Shown here: positions 52,507-61,497 of the stretch, piece after piece
Layout of the letters: every line of letters begins with the position of its first letter
How positions within the stretch are numbered: position 1 is the first letter of the stretch
NCBI RefSeq assembly: GCF_030403775.1
Contig: NZ_JAQMWQ010000002.1
Location: forward strand, 310,001-374,000
DNA length: 64,000 nucleotides
Source of the DNA: Paenibacillus sp. BSR1-1
GTDB taxonomy: Bacteria; Bacillota; Bacilli; Bacillales; Cytobacillaceae
Direction of reading: 5' to 3'
Program-made: the position numbers and the translations under genes
The notes under the pieces: generated by a model
Database searches by the model: none
Told to the model about the DNA's origin: nothing
Seen by the model: the letters and a program-made list of their open reading frames with translations, nothing else

Positions 52507-53112
52507 ATGGGAAAACTGGTTGTGAATATGTTCATGACGTTGGATGGTGTTATTCAAGCTCCGGGAAGGCTCGATGAAGATCGAGAGGGAGATTTCGGCT
52601 ATGGCGGGTGGCAGGCACCGTATGTCGATGCGGAGGCCGGACAATTAATCGCGGCTGATTATGCGAGGCTCGACGCGCTGTTGCTCGGTCGCAAAACATA
52701 CGAAATCTTCGCGCCGTACTGGCAGCAGGCTCCGGCCAGCAGCCCGTTCACCAAGCTGTTGAACGAGAAACCGAAATATGTTGCATCCCGCACATTAACG
52801 AGCGTCGATTGGAACAACTCAAAGCTGCTCGATGCGGATGTGACTACAAGTGTGCCGTTGCTGAAGGAGAGGTATGCAGAGGTGCACGTCGCCGGTAGCA
52901 GCGACTTGATCCAGACATTGCTGCGTCACCAGCTGATTGACCGCATGAACATCTGGCAGTTTCCGGTTTTGCTGGGAAAGGGAAAACGGTTCTTCGATTC
53001 CGGAACGATACCGACGGCCCTGCAATTGCTTGAATCCAGAACGTTCCCGAGCGGCTCAGTTCTATTGCGCTACGAGGCTTCGGGAAAACCGACTTTCGGC
53101 AACATGGAGTAG
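52507..53112 (+). CDS. Dihydrofolate reductase/RibD C-terminal domain protein (YyaP-like), G+C rich
   Basis: A 201-residue protein of the RibD_C/DHFR-like family: KLVVNMFMTLDGVIQAPG at the start, LLLGRKTYEIFAPYW, and VHVAGSSDLIQTLLRHQLIDRMNIWQFPVLLGKGKRFF. It should bind NADPH; the substrate is unknown. Its base composition stands out: 35 of 60 bases in 52621-52680 are G or C, against 12 of 60 in 53281-53340. That suggests recent acquisition from a G+C-richer Firmicute such as a Paenibacillus. The start is chosen by homology to MxKLVVNMF. Confidence 0.85.
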   Translation: MGKLVVNMFMTLDGVIQAPGRLDEDREGDFGYGGWQAPYVDAEAGQLIAADYARLDALLLGRKTYEIFAPYWQQAPASSPFTKLLNEKPKYVASRTLTSVDWNNSKLLDADVTTSVPLLKERYAEVHVAGSSDLIQTLLRHQLIDRMNIWQFPVLLGKGKRFFDSGTIPTALQLLESRTFPSGSVLLRYEASGKPTFGNME

Positions 53113-53257
53113 AATGCCTAAGAAGGGATTGTTGTAGCAATCCTTTTTTTCTTGTTGTACTAGCAGTCGGGTTAATGAAAAAGGATTTATTGTAATTCAA
53201 GTAGAATTTAAACGTGTGAATGTTTCTAAGATTTTTACCCTAAAGGTGGAGAGATGA

Positions 53258-53755
53258 TTGAAATTACTTATTGAAAGGGTTGATTCTGATAGAAAAGAAG
53301 TATTAAAAAACTTATTAACATTATTTTTACACGATTTATCAGAATTTAATCCTTCCATTGATTTGAATCCTGAAAACGGTTTGTTTGAATTTGATGTTTT
53401 AGATTGGTTTTTTGAAAAAGAGGGACTTACACCGTTTTTTCTTTTGTTTGATAAGAAACCAATAGGATTTATTTTGTTGCAAAGTGGACCTTTTACAAAT
53501 CCAGAGCATGCCGAATATATTATTAATTCCTTCTTTATTATAAATAAATACAGAAGAAAAGGGTATGGAAGGCTGGCTTGTGATAGGTTATTTGAAAAGT
53601 ATCCGGGAAGATATGCAGTTGGTCAGATAGAAACGAACATAAAAGCAATAAAATTCTGGAAAAATATCTATGAATCAAAAGGAATAGATGTAATCGAAAA
53701 AGAAAAAATTGAGGATGGGATAAAGGTGATTTACCAGTATTTCGAAATTCCTTAA
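53258..53755 (+). CDS. GNAT family N-acetyltransferase
   Basis: A 165-residue acetyltransferase. The acetyl-CoA loop reads INKYRRKGYGRLACDRLF and the last part IETNIKAIKFWKNIYESKG. The N-terminus (VDSDRKEVLKNLLTLFLHDLSEFNP) is common in uncharacterised GNATs of Bacillaceae. TTG start behind GGTGGAGAG. Acceptor unknown. Confidence 0.8.
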   Translation: MKLLIERVDSDRKEVLKNLLTLFLHDLSEFNPSIDLNPENGLFEFDVLDWFFEKEGLTPFFLLFDKKPIGFILLQSGPFTNPEHAEYIINSFFIINKYRRKGYGRLACDRLFEKYPGRYAVGQIETNIKAIKFWKNIYESKGIDVIEKEKIEDGIKVIYQYFEIP

Positions 53756-53856
53756 TTAATTTCTGTAAAGTCACAATGGGCAAACCTGATCCTGATAGGG
53801 GTGCATGGGTAGCTAAAGGGAAGAAGCGAATAACGATATAATTGGAGGTTAAGAAC

Positions 53857-54213
53857 ATGAAAATTAAAGGTTTCGGTGGGGTTTTTTGGAGAACAAAAGA
53901 CGTTGTTTCATTAAATAATTGGTATAAAGAGACTCTTGGTTTATCGATGGGAGAGTGGAATGGTACGATCATCAAGCCAGATGTTGACAACGAAACCATC
54001 TTTTCTTTATTTAAAGAAGATAGTGATTATTTTCCAAAAGAACAATCTGTGATGCTAAATTTTCAAATAGAAAATATCGAGGCTTGGATGGAACATTTCA
54101 ATAAAATTGGAGTACCGCTTTTAAAACAACCTGAGAAAAGTGAGTATGGAACATTTATTTGGATTGCTGATCCAGAAGGAAGATGGATTGAACTTTGGGA
54201 GAAATCATCGTGA
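53857..54213 (+). CDS. VOC-superfamily protein
   Basis: A 118-residue single-domain VOC protein: FGGVFWRTKDVVSLNNWYKETLGLS, then MLNFQIENIEAWMEHFNKIGV and FIWIADPEGRWIELWE. The final Glu is the usual metal ligand. TTGGAGG lies nine bases before the ATG; a TTG further upstream is part of that site. Function not predictable. Confidence 0.8.
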   Translation: MKIKGFGGVFWRTKDVVSLNNWYKETLGLSMGEWNGTIIKPDVDNETIFSLFKEDSDYFPKEQSVMLNFQIENIEAWMEHFNKIGVPLLKQPEKSEYGTFIWIADPEGRWIELWEKSS

Positions 54214-54351
54214 ATGAATATCTTATTCGAGTAACAGGTAGTTTTAAACTGCTTAGAGGTAGGTCCTTTTTCTAACATGAGTTCAAGATTCGGGTTGCTT
54301 CGGGCAGGTATAAAAAAGAAAGACCTATTGGGAAAAAACTAAATAAATCAG

Positions 54352-54388
54352 AAACACCGACTTTTTCAACAAAATCGGTGTTTATTTT
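54352..54388 (+). terminator. Rho-independent terminator
   Basis: AAACACCGA and TCGGTGTTT with a 14-base loop, then a T-rich tract; it lies between convergent genes. Confidence 0.8.
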
Positions 54389-54414
54389 CGTATTTTACAT
54401 TCTATAAAATTTTG

Positions 54415-54963
54415 TTATCTCAACGTTTTTAAAGCACCACTCCATGCAATCACTTGGTCAAGCATCGCATTTACATTATTTAAGTGTAGTTCTTGTGGTT
54501 TAAAGGTTGTTCCGTTTTCAAAATCGGTAAATAAAGATAATGTTGGATGTACCCTAACATCTGCAATTAGTAACTCTCCACAAATTCCACGGAGATGTTC
54601 AGCAGCACGAGCTCCCCCAGTGGATCCATAACTTACAATACCAGCTGCTTTGTTATTCCATTCATCACGAGCAGAATCTAATGCGTTTTTCAAGGCCCCT
54701 GTAATACTGTGGTTATATTCCGCTACAATAAATACAAAACCGTCTAAAATAGCTAGCTTTTCCGACCATGCTTTCAATCCTGGTTCATTGCCCGCAGTTG
54801 TAAAAACAAATGGTAAATTAAATTCTGCAATATCTATAATTTCATATTCTGCATCTCCACGTTTATCTGCAATCCCCTTTACCCAATCTCCAACTTGTGG
54901 ACTAACACGACCTTGACGTGTGCTCCCCAATATAATTCCTATTTTTAGTTTTTCATTTGTCAT
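54415..54963 (-). CDS. NADPH-dependent FMN reductase family protein
   Basis: A 182-residue flavodoxin-like oxidoreductase. GIILGSTRQGRVSPQVGDWV is the FMN-phosphate loop, VFIVAEYNHSITGALKNALD the second flavin contact, and VSYGSTGGARAAEHLR the third. Members reduce FMN, azo dyes, chromate or quinones with NAD(P)H. GAGGAAG precedes the ATG. Confidence 0.86.
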   Translation of the reverse strand: MTNEKLKIGIILGSTRQGRVSPQVGDWVKGIADKRGDAEYEIIDIAEFNLPFVFTTAGNEPGLKAWSEKLAILDGFVFIVAEYNHSITGALKNALDSARDEWNNKAAGIVSYGSTGGARAAEHLRGICGELLIADVRVHPTLSLFTDFENGTTFKPQELHLNNVNAMLDQVIAWSGALKTLR

Positions 54964-55201
54964 TACTTCTTCCTCCTTATTGTGCAGCGCCCAAATGATT
55001 TGCTTAGTAACCCCATACGCAGCCCTTAGCTTTGAACATTCTATTGATATCGTTTCCCCATTTCCTCCTTTTAAACGACTTATTTTAATTACTTATGTAT
55101 TTCTTAATTTTCAAATATAACGGTACTTTTGATTTGAGGCATATTCAAATGACCATGTAAATATGAATAGAACAAAAGAAGTTTTTCAGGGAGGATATAG
55201 A

Positions 55202-56041
55202 ATGAACGGAGAAGATACATCTTTGCATGCCGATACCGGTGTTACATCTGGAATGTTTGTTGAGCGCTCCTTAAATGAAATACGATTTTGGGCTAGGATT
55301 ATGAAAGAGCATTCTTTATTTCTTCGATTAGGATTTAGAGCAGAGGATACTCAGCTCATTCAAGAGGCTAATCAATTTTATCGATTATTTGAACACATCG
55401 AACAAACTGCCCATTCCTTTAATAATCAAACAGACCCAGAACAAATTAGAAGATTTAATTCAGAGGTTCAACAAGCTGCAACTAATATTTTCGTATTTAA
55501 ACGGAAGGTATTAGAACTAATTCTTACATGCAAATTACCTGGGGCCAATAATTTTCCGTTATTAGTTGACCATACAAGTAGGGAAGCAAATTATTTTAGA
55601 AAACGATTAATTGAATTAAATGAAGGAAAATTAAAAGCGCTGCCAGATGCCATTATTAAAGAAAATGTCTTTTTCTTAAGGATTATGGCAGACCATGCCA
55701 AATTTATTGGTCATCTCCTTGATCCCTCAGAAAGGAAACTAGTTGACGTAGCACAGAATTTCAGCAATGATTTTGATCAATTGCTGTATCAAGCAAGGGA
55801 TTTAGAATCTATGAAGCCACAATCACAAACTGTTCCTCTTTTAGATCAATTCCTTGATCAAAATAGGGTTTCGGTTGCATCTCTTAGGGACTTCAAGAAA
55901 ACAGCCCGTGATTTAATCGAGCAATGTAAAATAAAGAGCATTATTCATCCTCTATTAGCAGATCATGTTTTCCGGGAAGCTGATAGGTTCCTAGAAATCA
56001 TTGATATGTTTGATGCTCATCTTACAGGAGGTACCCTATAA
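55202..56041 (+). CDS. DUF2935 family protein (duplicated ferritin-like bundle)
   Basis: A 279-residue helical protein with two repeats. The first holds FVERSLNEIRFWARIMKEHSLFLRLGF and the second IKENVFFLRIMADHAKFIGHLL. The E/H pattern in each helix and DHTSREANYFRKRL / DHVFREADRFLEII, at equivalent places, suggests metal-binding four-helix bundles. DUF2935 proteins occur in spore formers; function unknown. GGGAGG precedes the ATG at 55202; an ATG at 55163 has no site. Confidence 0.85.
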   Translation: MNGEDTSLHADTGVTSGMFVERSLNEIRFWARIMKEHSLFLRLGFRAEDTQLIQEANQFYRLFEHIEQTAHSFNNQTDPEQIRRFNSEVQQAATNIFVFKRKVLELILTCKLPGANNFPLLVDHTSREANYFRKRLIELNEGKLKALPDAIIKENVFFLRIMADHAKFIGHLLDPSERKLVDVAQNFSNDFDQLLYQARDLESMKPQSQTVPLLDQFLDQNRVSVASLRDFKKTARDLIEQCKIKSIIHPLLADHVFREADRFLEIIDMFDAHLTGGTL

Positions 56042-56119
56042 CCTAAATAACGAAAAAAGTTATAGAATGCATGATGGTCAAATTAAGCATGATAGTTGGG
56101 TTGATTATTTTTTTGATGG

Positions 56120-56143
56120 GGTTGCCTTTGTGCAACTTTTTTT
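56120..56143 (+). terminator. Rho-independent terminator
   Basis: GTTGC and GCAAC around a short loop, followed by seven Ts, about 80 bases after the DUF2935 stop. Confidence 0.65.
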
Positions 56144-56205
56144 GATGAAAAAGGTTGCCAGGATCAGTGTTATAACTGGGCACATTTGGTCCTTCCTTAA
56201 TTAAA

Positions 56206-56240
56206 ATGTGGCAATTTCATATGAAAGTTGCCATATTTTC
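56206..56240. terminator. Hairpin at the end of the monooxygenase-like gene
   Basis: TGGCAA and TTGCCA enclose a symmetric TTTCATATGAAA loop region. It abuts the stop codon of the minus-strand gene. Confidence 0.5.
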
Positions 56241-56579
56241 TTATTCAATGATGTTTAAGCATTTGAAAGGAGAAAAATCTTTAAACTCATCATCTAATCC
56301 TTGACGTTGCGTTTTGACAAAACCAGATATCATCGGCTTTGTGTTTTCATTAAGGTTTTTAATAAGGTCTAAAGAACGAGAGGTAATATAAGCGCTTTCA
56401 TTGAACCATTCTTCATAAATAAATACTAAATTAGGATCTTCCTTGGAAACCATAATATTATAAATATCGCACTCTCCAAGTTTCTCGATGGATTTCGATG
56501 CCTTAAGAAGCATATTTACTAATTTTTCGCGTTGATCTTTCTTCACAATTAAACTGCTATTTAATCGATATTTCCCCAT
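56241..56579 (-). CDS. Antibiotic biosynthesis monooxygenase (ABM) family protein
   Basis: A 112-residue dimeric alpha-beta-barrel protein of the ABM/YgiN type: YRLNSSLIVKKDQREKLVNMLLKASKSIEKLGECDIYNIM, then EDPNLVFIYEEWFNESAYITS. Family members act as quinol monooxygenases or small-molecule binders. GGAGGG precedes the ATG at 56579, eight codons inside a longer frame. Confidence 0.78.
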   Translation of the reverse strand: MGKYRLNSSLIVKKDQREKLVNMLLKASKSIEKLGECDIYNIMVSKEDPNLVFIYEEWFNESAYITSRSLDLIKNLNENTKPMISGFVKTQRQGLDDEFKDFSPFKCLNIIE

Positions 56580-56851
56580 GTTTTTCCCTCCATATTTAAA
56601 CATACATTAATTCAACATAGAAGCGATTTTACGTATTTTACCAAATTAAATATATCATGATTTTTTTTTCTAATGAAATAAACACATTAAATTAAAATGA
56701 TTCTGGGACCAAGACATGCTAGATTCATTATTTTTGATGGTGATAAAATGTAAGTTTGCTTTATTAAAATTATTTAAATAATGTAAACATTAGATCTTAT
56801 AATCATTATATATATTAATTATTAATTAATGAAAATAAAGGGGGTTTTTTA

Positions 56852-57022
56852 AATCTTAACCTCGACTTATTAGTAGAGTGGTTTGATAAGTCTATGAATG
56901 TATTGAAAATCTTGAAACACTGCTTTAAACAACCAGAGCCTAGTCAATTGGATATGTTTAACCAGTCTTTAGAACAATTATCGACTATTGTTCAGGTAAT
57001 GGAATTACGAGACATTATTTAA
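56852..57022 (+). CDS. Possible small protein with unclear start
   Basis: An open frame of 56 codons reading NLNLDLLVEWFDKSMNVLKIL, then HCFKQPEPSQLDMFNQSLEQL, follows AAAGGGGG but has no ATG, GTG or TTG at the expected distance; the first in-frame ATG is at 56894. The peptide is amphipathic. It ends 25 bases before the drug transporter gene and could be a degraded or leader gene. The rest of 56580-57047 is AT-rich with nothing recognisable. Confidence 0.3.
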   Translation, partial: NLNLDLLVEWFDKSMNVLKILKHCFKQPEPSQLDMFNQSLEQLSTIVQVMELRDII

Positions 57023-57047
57023 TTGTCATAATTCGGGGGAATAATGT

Positions 57048-58679
57048 ATGGCTCATCAAGAAGTACAAACGACTAATCAAATTAAGGGTAAAAAAAAGTG
57101 GTGGGCTTTAGCAACGGTTCTTTTAACGATGTTTTTTTCATCAATGGATCAGACTGTCGTTTCCACTGCAATGCCGACCATAATTGGTGATTTACATGGA
57201 TTACATCTCTATGCTTGGGTATTTACGGCATATATGATGGCGTCTTCTGTCACTATTCCTATTTACGGTAAGCTGTCGGATGTATTTGGGCGGAAACCGT
57301 TTTATTTATTTGGCCTTATTATGTTTGGAATCGGATCTGCGGTATCGGGGCAGGCACATACGATGATAGAACTAATTATGGCGCGTGCTTTTCAGGGGAT
57401 TGGCGCCGGTGCTATGATGAGTATGCCTCGTGCAACAATAGGTGACATATTTACACCTCAAGAACGGGGAAAATGGATGGGCGTGATGATGGCTGTGTTT
57501 GGCTTATCCAGTATCATTGGTCCAGCACTCGGCGGATGGATTACGGACACGCTCTCATGGAGATGGGTATTTTACATTAATTTGCCTTTTGCCATACTTG
57601 CCATCATCGGGGTGTCTATTACCTTACCTAAAGTACGTGCGGAACACCAGGTGAAGATTGACTGGATTGGATCTGCCATTTTAGTTGTTGGATTAATTCC
57701 GATTTTACTTGGCTTTACATGGGCAGGAACAAAATACGACTGGGGTTCACCTACAGAACTAACGCTCTTTATTGGAGGTTTAATCGTTCTTATCCTATTT
57801 GTGTTGTGGGAGCGAAAGGCGAAAGATCCACTACTAGCACCATCATTGTTCAAAAATCGTATCTTTAGCACTTCACTGATCTTAGGAATTCTGATTGGGA
57901 TGACGATGTTTGGAACCCTTATATTCTTACCTGTATATGTTCAAGGAGTAATTGGTCTAAATGCACAAAGCAGTGGGTGGGTGATGTCCCCAATGATGCT
58001 TGGTTTTATTGTAGGCTGCATAGTATCTGGTCAAGTCATGTCTAAAACCGGTCGTTATAAGTTCCTGGCAATAATAAGCGGTGCAGTGATCGTGGCAGGC
58101 TCTATATTAATGAATCAGATGGATATTCATACAAGTTGGACATCTGTAGCTTTTAACATGGTTGTTATTGGACTTGGAATTGGCTCGTTGATGCCGCTAA
58201 TGAATATGGTCGTCCAAAATGCATTTCCTTATAAGATGATGGGTACCGTAAATTCTACGCAGCAATTTGTGAATTCACTTGGCGGTGTCATTGCTTCCCC
58301 AATTTTCGGCTCTATATTAAACAAAGCATTCACTCAAAAGTTTAACGAGACATTACCTGAATCTTTACAGCAATTTAAAAGTAAGTTAGCGGGTGTGAAT
58401 CCACAAGCACTTTTGACATCTGAAGCACAGCAAGCAATTGCAGCCCAGTTTAATAAGTTTGGAAACGCGGGCCATCAGATGTATATTCAACTGATGAATG
58501 CTGTGAAGTCTTCTTTAACTTATGGTGTTCAACATCTCTTCATGGTTGGATTAGTTTTTGCCATTCTTAGCTTTATAGGAACTTTCTTTTTGCCAGAAGT
58601 TAAACTAAAGGGGAAAGAATACTACCAGTCTGAAGTCACTTCAGATACCAATCAAAGCCTCGATAGGAAAAGTGACTGA
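57048..58679 (+). CDS. DHA2-type multidrug efflux transporter (MFS)
   Basis: A 543-residue major-facilitator protein with about 14 helices. Motif A is GKLSDVFGRKPFYL and motif C is GPALGGWITDTLSWRWVFYINLPF; the start is ATVLLTMFFSSMDQTVVSTAMPTI (Asp in helix 1, motif D1). The long loop after QKFNETLPESLQQFKSKLAG before the last helix is typical of EmrB/Mdr proteins. It exports drugs by proton exchange. An ArsR-type regulator gene lies downstream, and matching operator-like palindromes occur at 58769 and 58937. Confidence 0.88.
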   Translation: MAHQEVQTTNQIKGKKKWWALATVLLTMFFSSMDQTVVSTAMPTIIGDLHGLHLYAWVFTAYMMASSVTIPIYGKLSDVFGRKPFYLFGLIMFGIGSAVSGQAHTMIELIMARAFQGIGAGAMMSMPRATIGDIFTPQERGKWMGVMMAVFGLSSIIGPALGGWITDTLSWRWVFYINLPFAILAIIGVSITLPKVRAEHQVKIDWIGSAILVVGLIPILLGFTWAGTKYDWGSPTELTLFIGGLIVLILFVLWERKAKDPLLAPSLFKNRIFSTSLILGILIGMTMFGTLIFLPVYVQGVIGLNAQSSGWVMSPMMLGFIVGCIVSGQVMSKTGRYKFLAIISGAVIVAGSILMNQMDIHTSWTSVAFNMVVIGLGIGSLMPLMNMVVQNAFPYKMMGTVNSTQQFVNSLGGVIASPIFGSILNKAFTQKFNETLPESLQQFKSKLAGVNPQALLTSEAQQAIAAQFNKFGNAGHQMYIQLMNAVKSSLTYGVQHLFMVGLVFAILSFIGTFFLPEVKLKGKEYYQSEVTSDTNQSLDRKSD

Positions 58680-58724
58680 AGAAGATATCACTGGTATAAG
58701 TAATAGTACGCGAATAGTGCAAAG

Positions 58725-58748
58725 AAACGGCAAAATCAGCCGTTTTAA
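58725..58748 (+). terminator. Terminator of the MFS transporter gene
   Basis: AAACGGC and GCCGTTT around a seven-base loop with short T tract. Confidence 0.65.
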
Positions 58749-58768
58749 TAAGGATTGTGAAATTATAT

Positions 58769-58797
58769 TCGACCATATAGGTCGTTTTTTTTTTTTT
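58769..58797 (+). terminator. Hairpin followed by a long T run; possible operator half
   Basis: CGACC and GGTCG flank ATATA and run into 13 Ts, a good terminator. The 16-mer TCGACCATATAGGTCG also resembles TCGATCATATGGTTCG at 58937, so a regulator-binding role is possible. Confidence 0.6.
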
Positions 58798-58936
58798 GAG
58801 TAGGTCGTAAAGTAATCGATATTGGTCAGAAAACTGTTGCTTTAAAAAAGCAATTTTTTACCAATTCTAAGAAGTGATTCGTCTCGATTTTCTTTCTCAA
58901 TATTGCACCGAATCCAACCATAGTATATAGTTGGTT

Positions 58937-58952
58937 TCGATCATATGGTTCG
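58937..58952. promoter_or_regulatory. Operator-like element upstream of the ArsR-type gene
   Basis: TCGATCATATGGTTCG matches 13 of 16 positions of TCGACCATATAGGTCG at 58769. An overlapping repeat AACCA...TGGTT (58916-58936) flanks TAGTATATAG. The location, 44 bases before the ArsR-type start, suits autoregulation. Confidence 0.45.
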
Positions 58953-58995
58953 TCAACTTAAACGATTCAACTGATCATTGGAGGTATTTTATTGC

Positions 58996-59331
58996 ATGAA
59001 TAAGCATGACCAACTAAATATTATCAAAGAGGATTTTATTAATTGTCATAGGGTACTATTGGCGATTGGTGATGAAACACGTCAATCGATCTTAATGGTT
59101 TTAATGGGAACGGATTGTCAAACAGGATTACGTGTAGGTGAAATTACTGAACAAACACATCTTTCTCGACCTGCTGTGTCACATCATCTTAAGATATTGA
59201 GAGATGCCGGTGTTATTTTAATGCGGAAAGAAGGTACAAAAAACTACTACTATATAAATGTACGTACAAAATTAGGTTTATTAAAAACGCTTGTGTTGGA
59301 TATTGAAAAGTTAATGGAGAACTTTTATTGA
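58996..59331 (+). CDS. ArsR-type winged-helix transcriptional regulator
   Basis: A 111-residue winged-helix protein: NCHRVLLAIGDETRQSILMVLMG, then VGEITEQTHLSRPAVSHHLKILRDAGVI (recognition helix) and MRKEGTKNYYYIN (wing). No Cys cluster typical of metal-sensing ArsR is seen apart from single Cys residues, so it probably senses something else. TTGGAGG precedes the ATG. It lies 41 bases before the oxidoreductase gene and after the MFS pump, and may control either. Confidence 0.85.
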   Translation: MNKHDQLNIIKEDFINCHRVLLAIGDETRQSILMVLMGTDCQTGLRVGEITEQTHLSRPAVSHHLKILRDAGVILMRKEGTKNYYYINVRTKLGLLKTLVLDIEKLMENFY

Positions 59332-59372
59332 GATGATGAGATTAAAACATAAGTTATTAGGAGGAATACGCA

Positions 59373-60371
59373 ATGAAAGCAATGGTTATAGATCGGTATG
59401 GGGAAGTCCCTATGCGTTTAGCAGAAATGCCCACACCTGAATTGGGTGAATATGAGGTACTCGCAGAAATTCATGCAGCTAGTATTAATCCTGTTGATTT
59501 TAAAATCCGCGACGGGAAAGTGAAATTGTTAGTTAAATACAGAATGCCTCTTATCCTTGGGAATGACTTTTCTGGAGTCGTGGTAAAGGTTGGCGCAAAA
59601 GTAACTCGTTTTAAAGTTGAAGATGAAATATATGCACGTCCACGTAAGAGTAAAATCGGTACGTTTGCGGAATATATCTCCATTCATGAAAATGACATCG
59701 CCTTAAAACCTAAAAATTTGAGCTTTGAGGAAGCTGCATCGATCCCACTGGTTGGATTAACTACTTATCAAGCGTTACATGACATCCTGCAATTACAAAA
59801 AGGACAGAAGATTTTGATACAAGCTGGGGCTGGTGGTGTCGGTACCTTTGCTATTCAACTGGCAAAATTAATGGGTGCCACTGTTGCAACAACTGCAAGT
59901 GAAGCTGGTACGAATTTAGTAAAATCTCTTGGTGCAGATGAAATTATTAATTACAAGTCAGAAAAATTTGAAGATAGACTGAAAAATTATGATGCGGTAT
60001 TTGATACACTTGGGGGCAAGATACTCGAGAAATCATTTGATGTTTTAAAAGACGGAGGAAAGATTGTTTCCGTTTCTGGTTTACCGAATGCTCGTTTTGC
60101 CAAAGAATATGGTTCAGGATTTTTTAAAACACTTTTGTTCTCAGCAGCAAGTAGTAAACTTACAGCACTTGAAAAAAAGCATAATGTTCAATATACGTTT
60201 TTGTTTATGAAGCCAAGTGGAGATCAATTACGTATTATTGCAGAGTTTATAGAGTCAGGTAAAATCAAACCTGTAATTGATAGAGTTTTTCCTTTTAAAG
60301 ATGCTCAAAAGGCGATGGAATATGCACAGTCGGGAAGGGCTAAAGGGAAAATTATTTTAAAAATCAGATAG
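59373..60371 (+). CDS. MDR-family zinc-independent alcohol dehydrogenase/quinone oxidoreductase
   Basis: A 332-residue medium-chain reductase: EILAEIHAASINPVDFKIRDGKV-like start (LAEIHAASINPVDFKIRDG), PLILGNDFSGVVVKVG, the cofactor motif LIQAGAGGVGTFAIQLAKLMGA, and ending GRAKGKIILKI. The catalytic and structural zinc Cys clusters are absent, as in quinone oxidoreductase/NADP-dependent members. TTAGGAGG precedes the ATG. Probably co-transcribed with the ArsR-type regulator, consistent with a stress or electrophile response. Confidence 0.87.
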   Translation: MKAMVIDRYGEVPMRLAEMPTPELGEYEVLAEIHAASINPVDFKIRDGKVKLLVKYRMPLILGNDFSGVVVKVGAKVTRFKVEDEIYARPRKSKIGTFAEYISIHENDIALKPKNLSFEEAASIPLVGLTTYQALHDILQLQKGQKILIQAGAGGVGTFAIQLAKLMGATVATTASEAGTNLVKSLGADEIINYKSEKFEDRLKNYDAVFDTLGGKILEKSFDVLKDGGKIVSVSGLPNARFAKEYGSGFFKTLLFSAASSKLTALEKKHNVQYTFLFMKPSGDQLRIIAEFIESGKIKPVIDRVFPFKDAQKAMEYAQSGRAKGKIILKIR

Positions 60372-60432
60372 TTATCAAACGCATCTAAAGTTATGTTATA
60401 TTTTCCTATTTTTTAATTTTATCCTTACTATT

Positions 60433-61302
60433 TCACTCCCTTTTTCTATATGATAAATATTCTAAAAATCTCTTGGACGCAAGTGAAAGTGATCTTTGTT
60501 CTCTCATAGCAACACCAATATTTCTAAAAGCAGGAACTTCAAGCTCTTTCGTTATAATTTTGTGTGGAATACGCTGTAATATCAATTCTGGTAATATACT
60601 GATTCCTAGCCCGTTTTCCACCATAGACATAATGGCATAGTCATCCCATGTTGTAAAATTAACTTGTGGTGTAATATGGTGCCTCTCAAAAATTTCTGAG
60701 ATTTCTGCTTTTGCCCCCTTTTCCAACAGCATAAACGGACTGTTCTGTAAGCCGTTGATGGGAAACTTTTCGCAATTAGCAAGAGGATGATTTGGGGGAA
60801 TCACTACCAGCAAACGGTCTTGTTCCAAAAAGATTGTTTCAAGTTCTGCTTTTGTCGGAAGCCGCAAAAATCCAAAGTCAACACGCCCATTTAGGATCCA
60901 ACTCTCAATTTCTGTATAATCACCAAGCAGAAATTCAAAATCTATCATTGGGTAATCTTTCTTAAAAATTTTAATAATGTTAGGGAGCCAGTGAGATGCT
61001 ACGCTGGAAAATGTCCCAATACGAATCATCCCAGATTCCATATTATTTAATTCTTCAATCTGCTTCATTAAGATTTCATGCTCATTGCAAATTCGCTTTA
61101 ATTGGGGCAGTAACTTTAAACCATCCGAGGTTAAATTGATACCGGCAGGTCCTCTTTCAAAAAGGAAAATCCCCCATTCCTTTTCTAAATCGTTAATCAT
61201 TCGGCTAATCCCAGACTGTGAATAGTCCAAAATTTCGGCAGCTTTTGTAAAACTACCCAATTCTACTGCTTTGACAAATGCCATATATTTTTGGATATTC
61301 AT
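60433..61302 (-). CDS. LysR-type transcriptional regulator
   Basis: A 289-residue LysR protein. The helix-turn-helix spans about residues 18-37 (FTKAAEILDYSQSGISRMIN); the effector domain begins IRIGTFSSVASHWLPNII and has GRVDFGFLRLP and MVENGLGISILPELIL. It is divergent from the EamA transporter at 61498, the common arrangement in which the regulator controls its neighbour. AGGAAAGAG precedes the ATG. Confidence 0.9.
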   Translation of the reverse strand: MNIQKYMAFVKAVELGSFTKAAEILDYSQSGISRMINDLEKEWGIFLFERGPAGINLTSDGLKLLPQLKRICNEHEILMKQIEELNNMESGMIRIGTFSSVASHWLPNIIKIFKKDYPMIDFEFLLGDYTEIESWILNGRVDFGFLRLPTKAELETIFLEQDRLLVVIPPNHPLANCEKFPINGLQNSPFMLLEKGAKAEISEIFERHHITPQVNFTTWDDYAIMSMVENGLGISILPELILQRIPHKIITKELEVPAFRNIGVAMREQRSLSLASKRFLEYLSYRKRE

Positions 61303-61452
61303 ATCTCTTTCCTCATCCTATCTGATTTTGTCATACCTATCATGATAAACATTCGTTTTTGTAATGTATGTGATTATGATATATTTTTACTAATAATTAT
61401 TCAAGTTAGGAAAGGAAAAGGTGCAAAACGATGTTTTTTGTGAGTGATATTA

Positions 61453-61484
61453 GAATCTGCGAATTAAAACTGTTTCGCAGATTC
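61453..61484 (+). promoter_or_regulatory. Perfect 10-bp inverted repeat directly before the EamA ribosome binding site
   Basis: GAATCTGCGA and TCGCAGATTC flank a 12-base AT-rich loop and end three bases before AGGAG. It may act as a LysR operator, as an mRNA hairpin affecting translation, or both. Confidence 0.5.
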
Positions 61485-61497
61485 GTAGGAGTAGATG

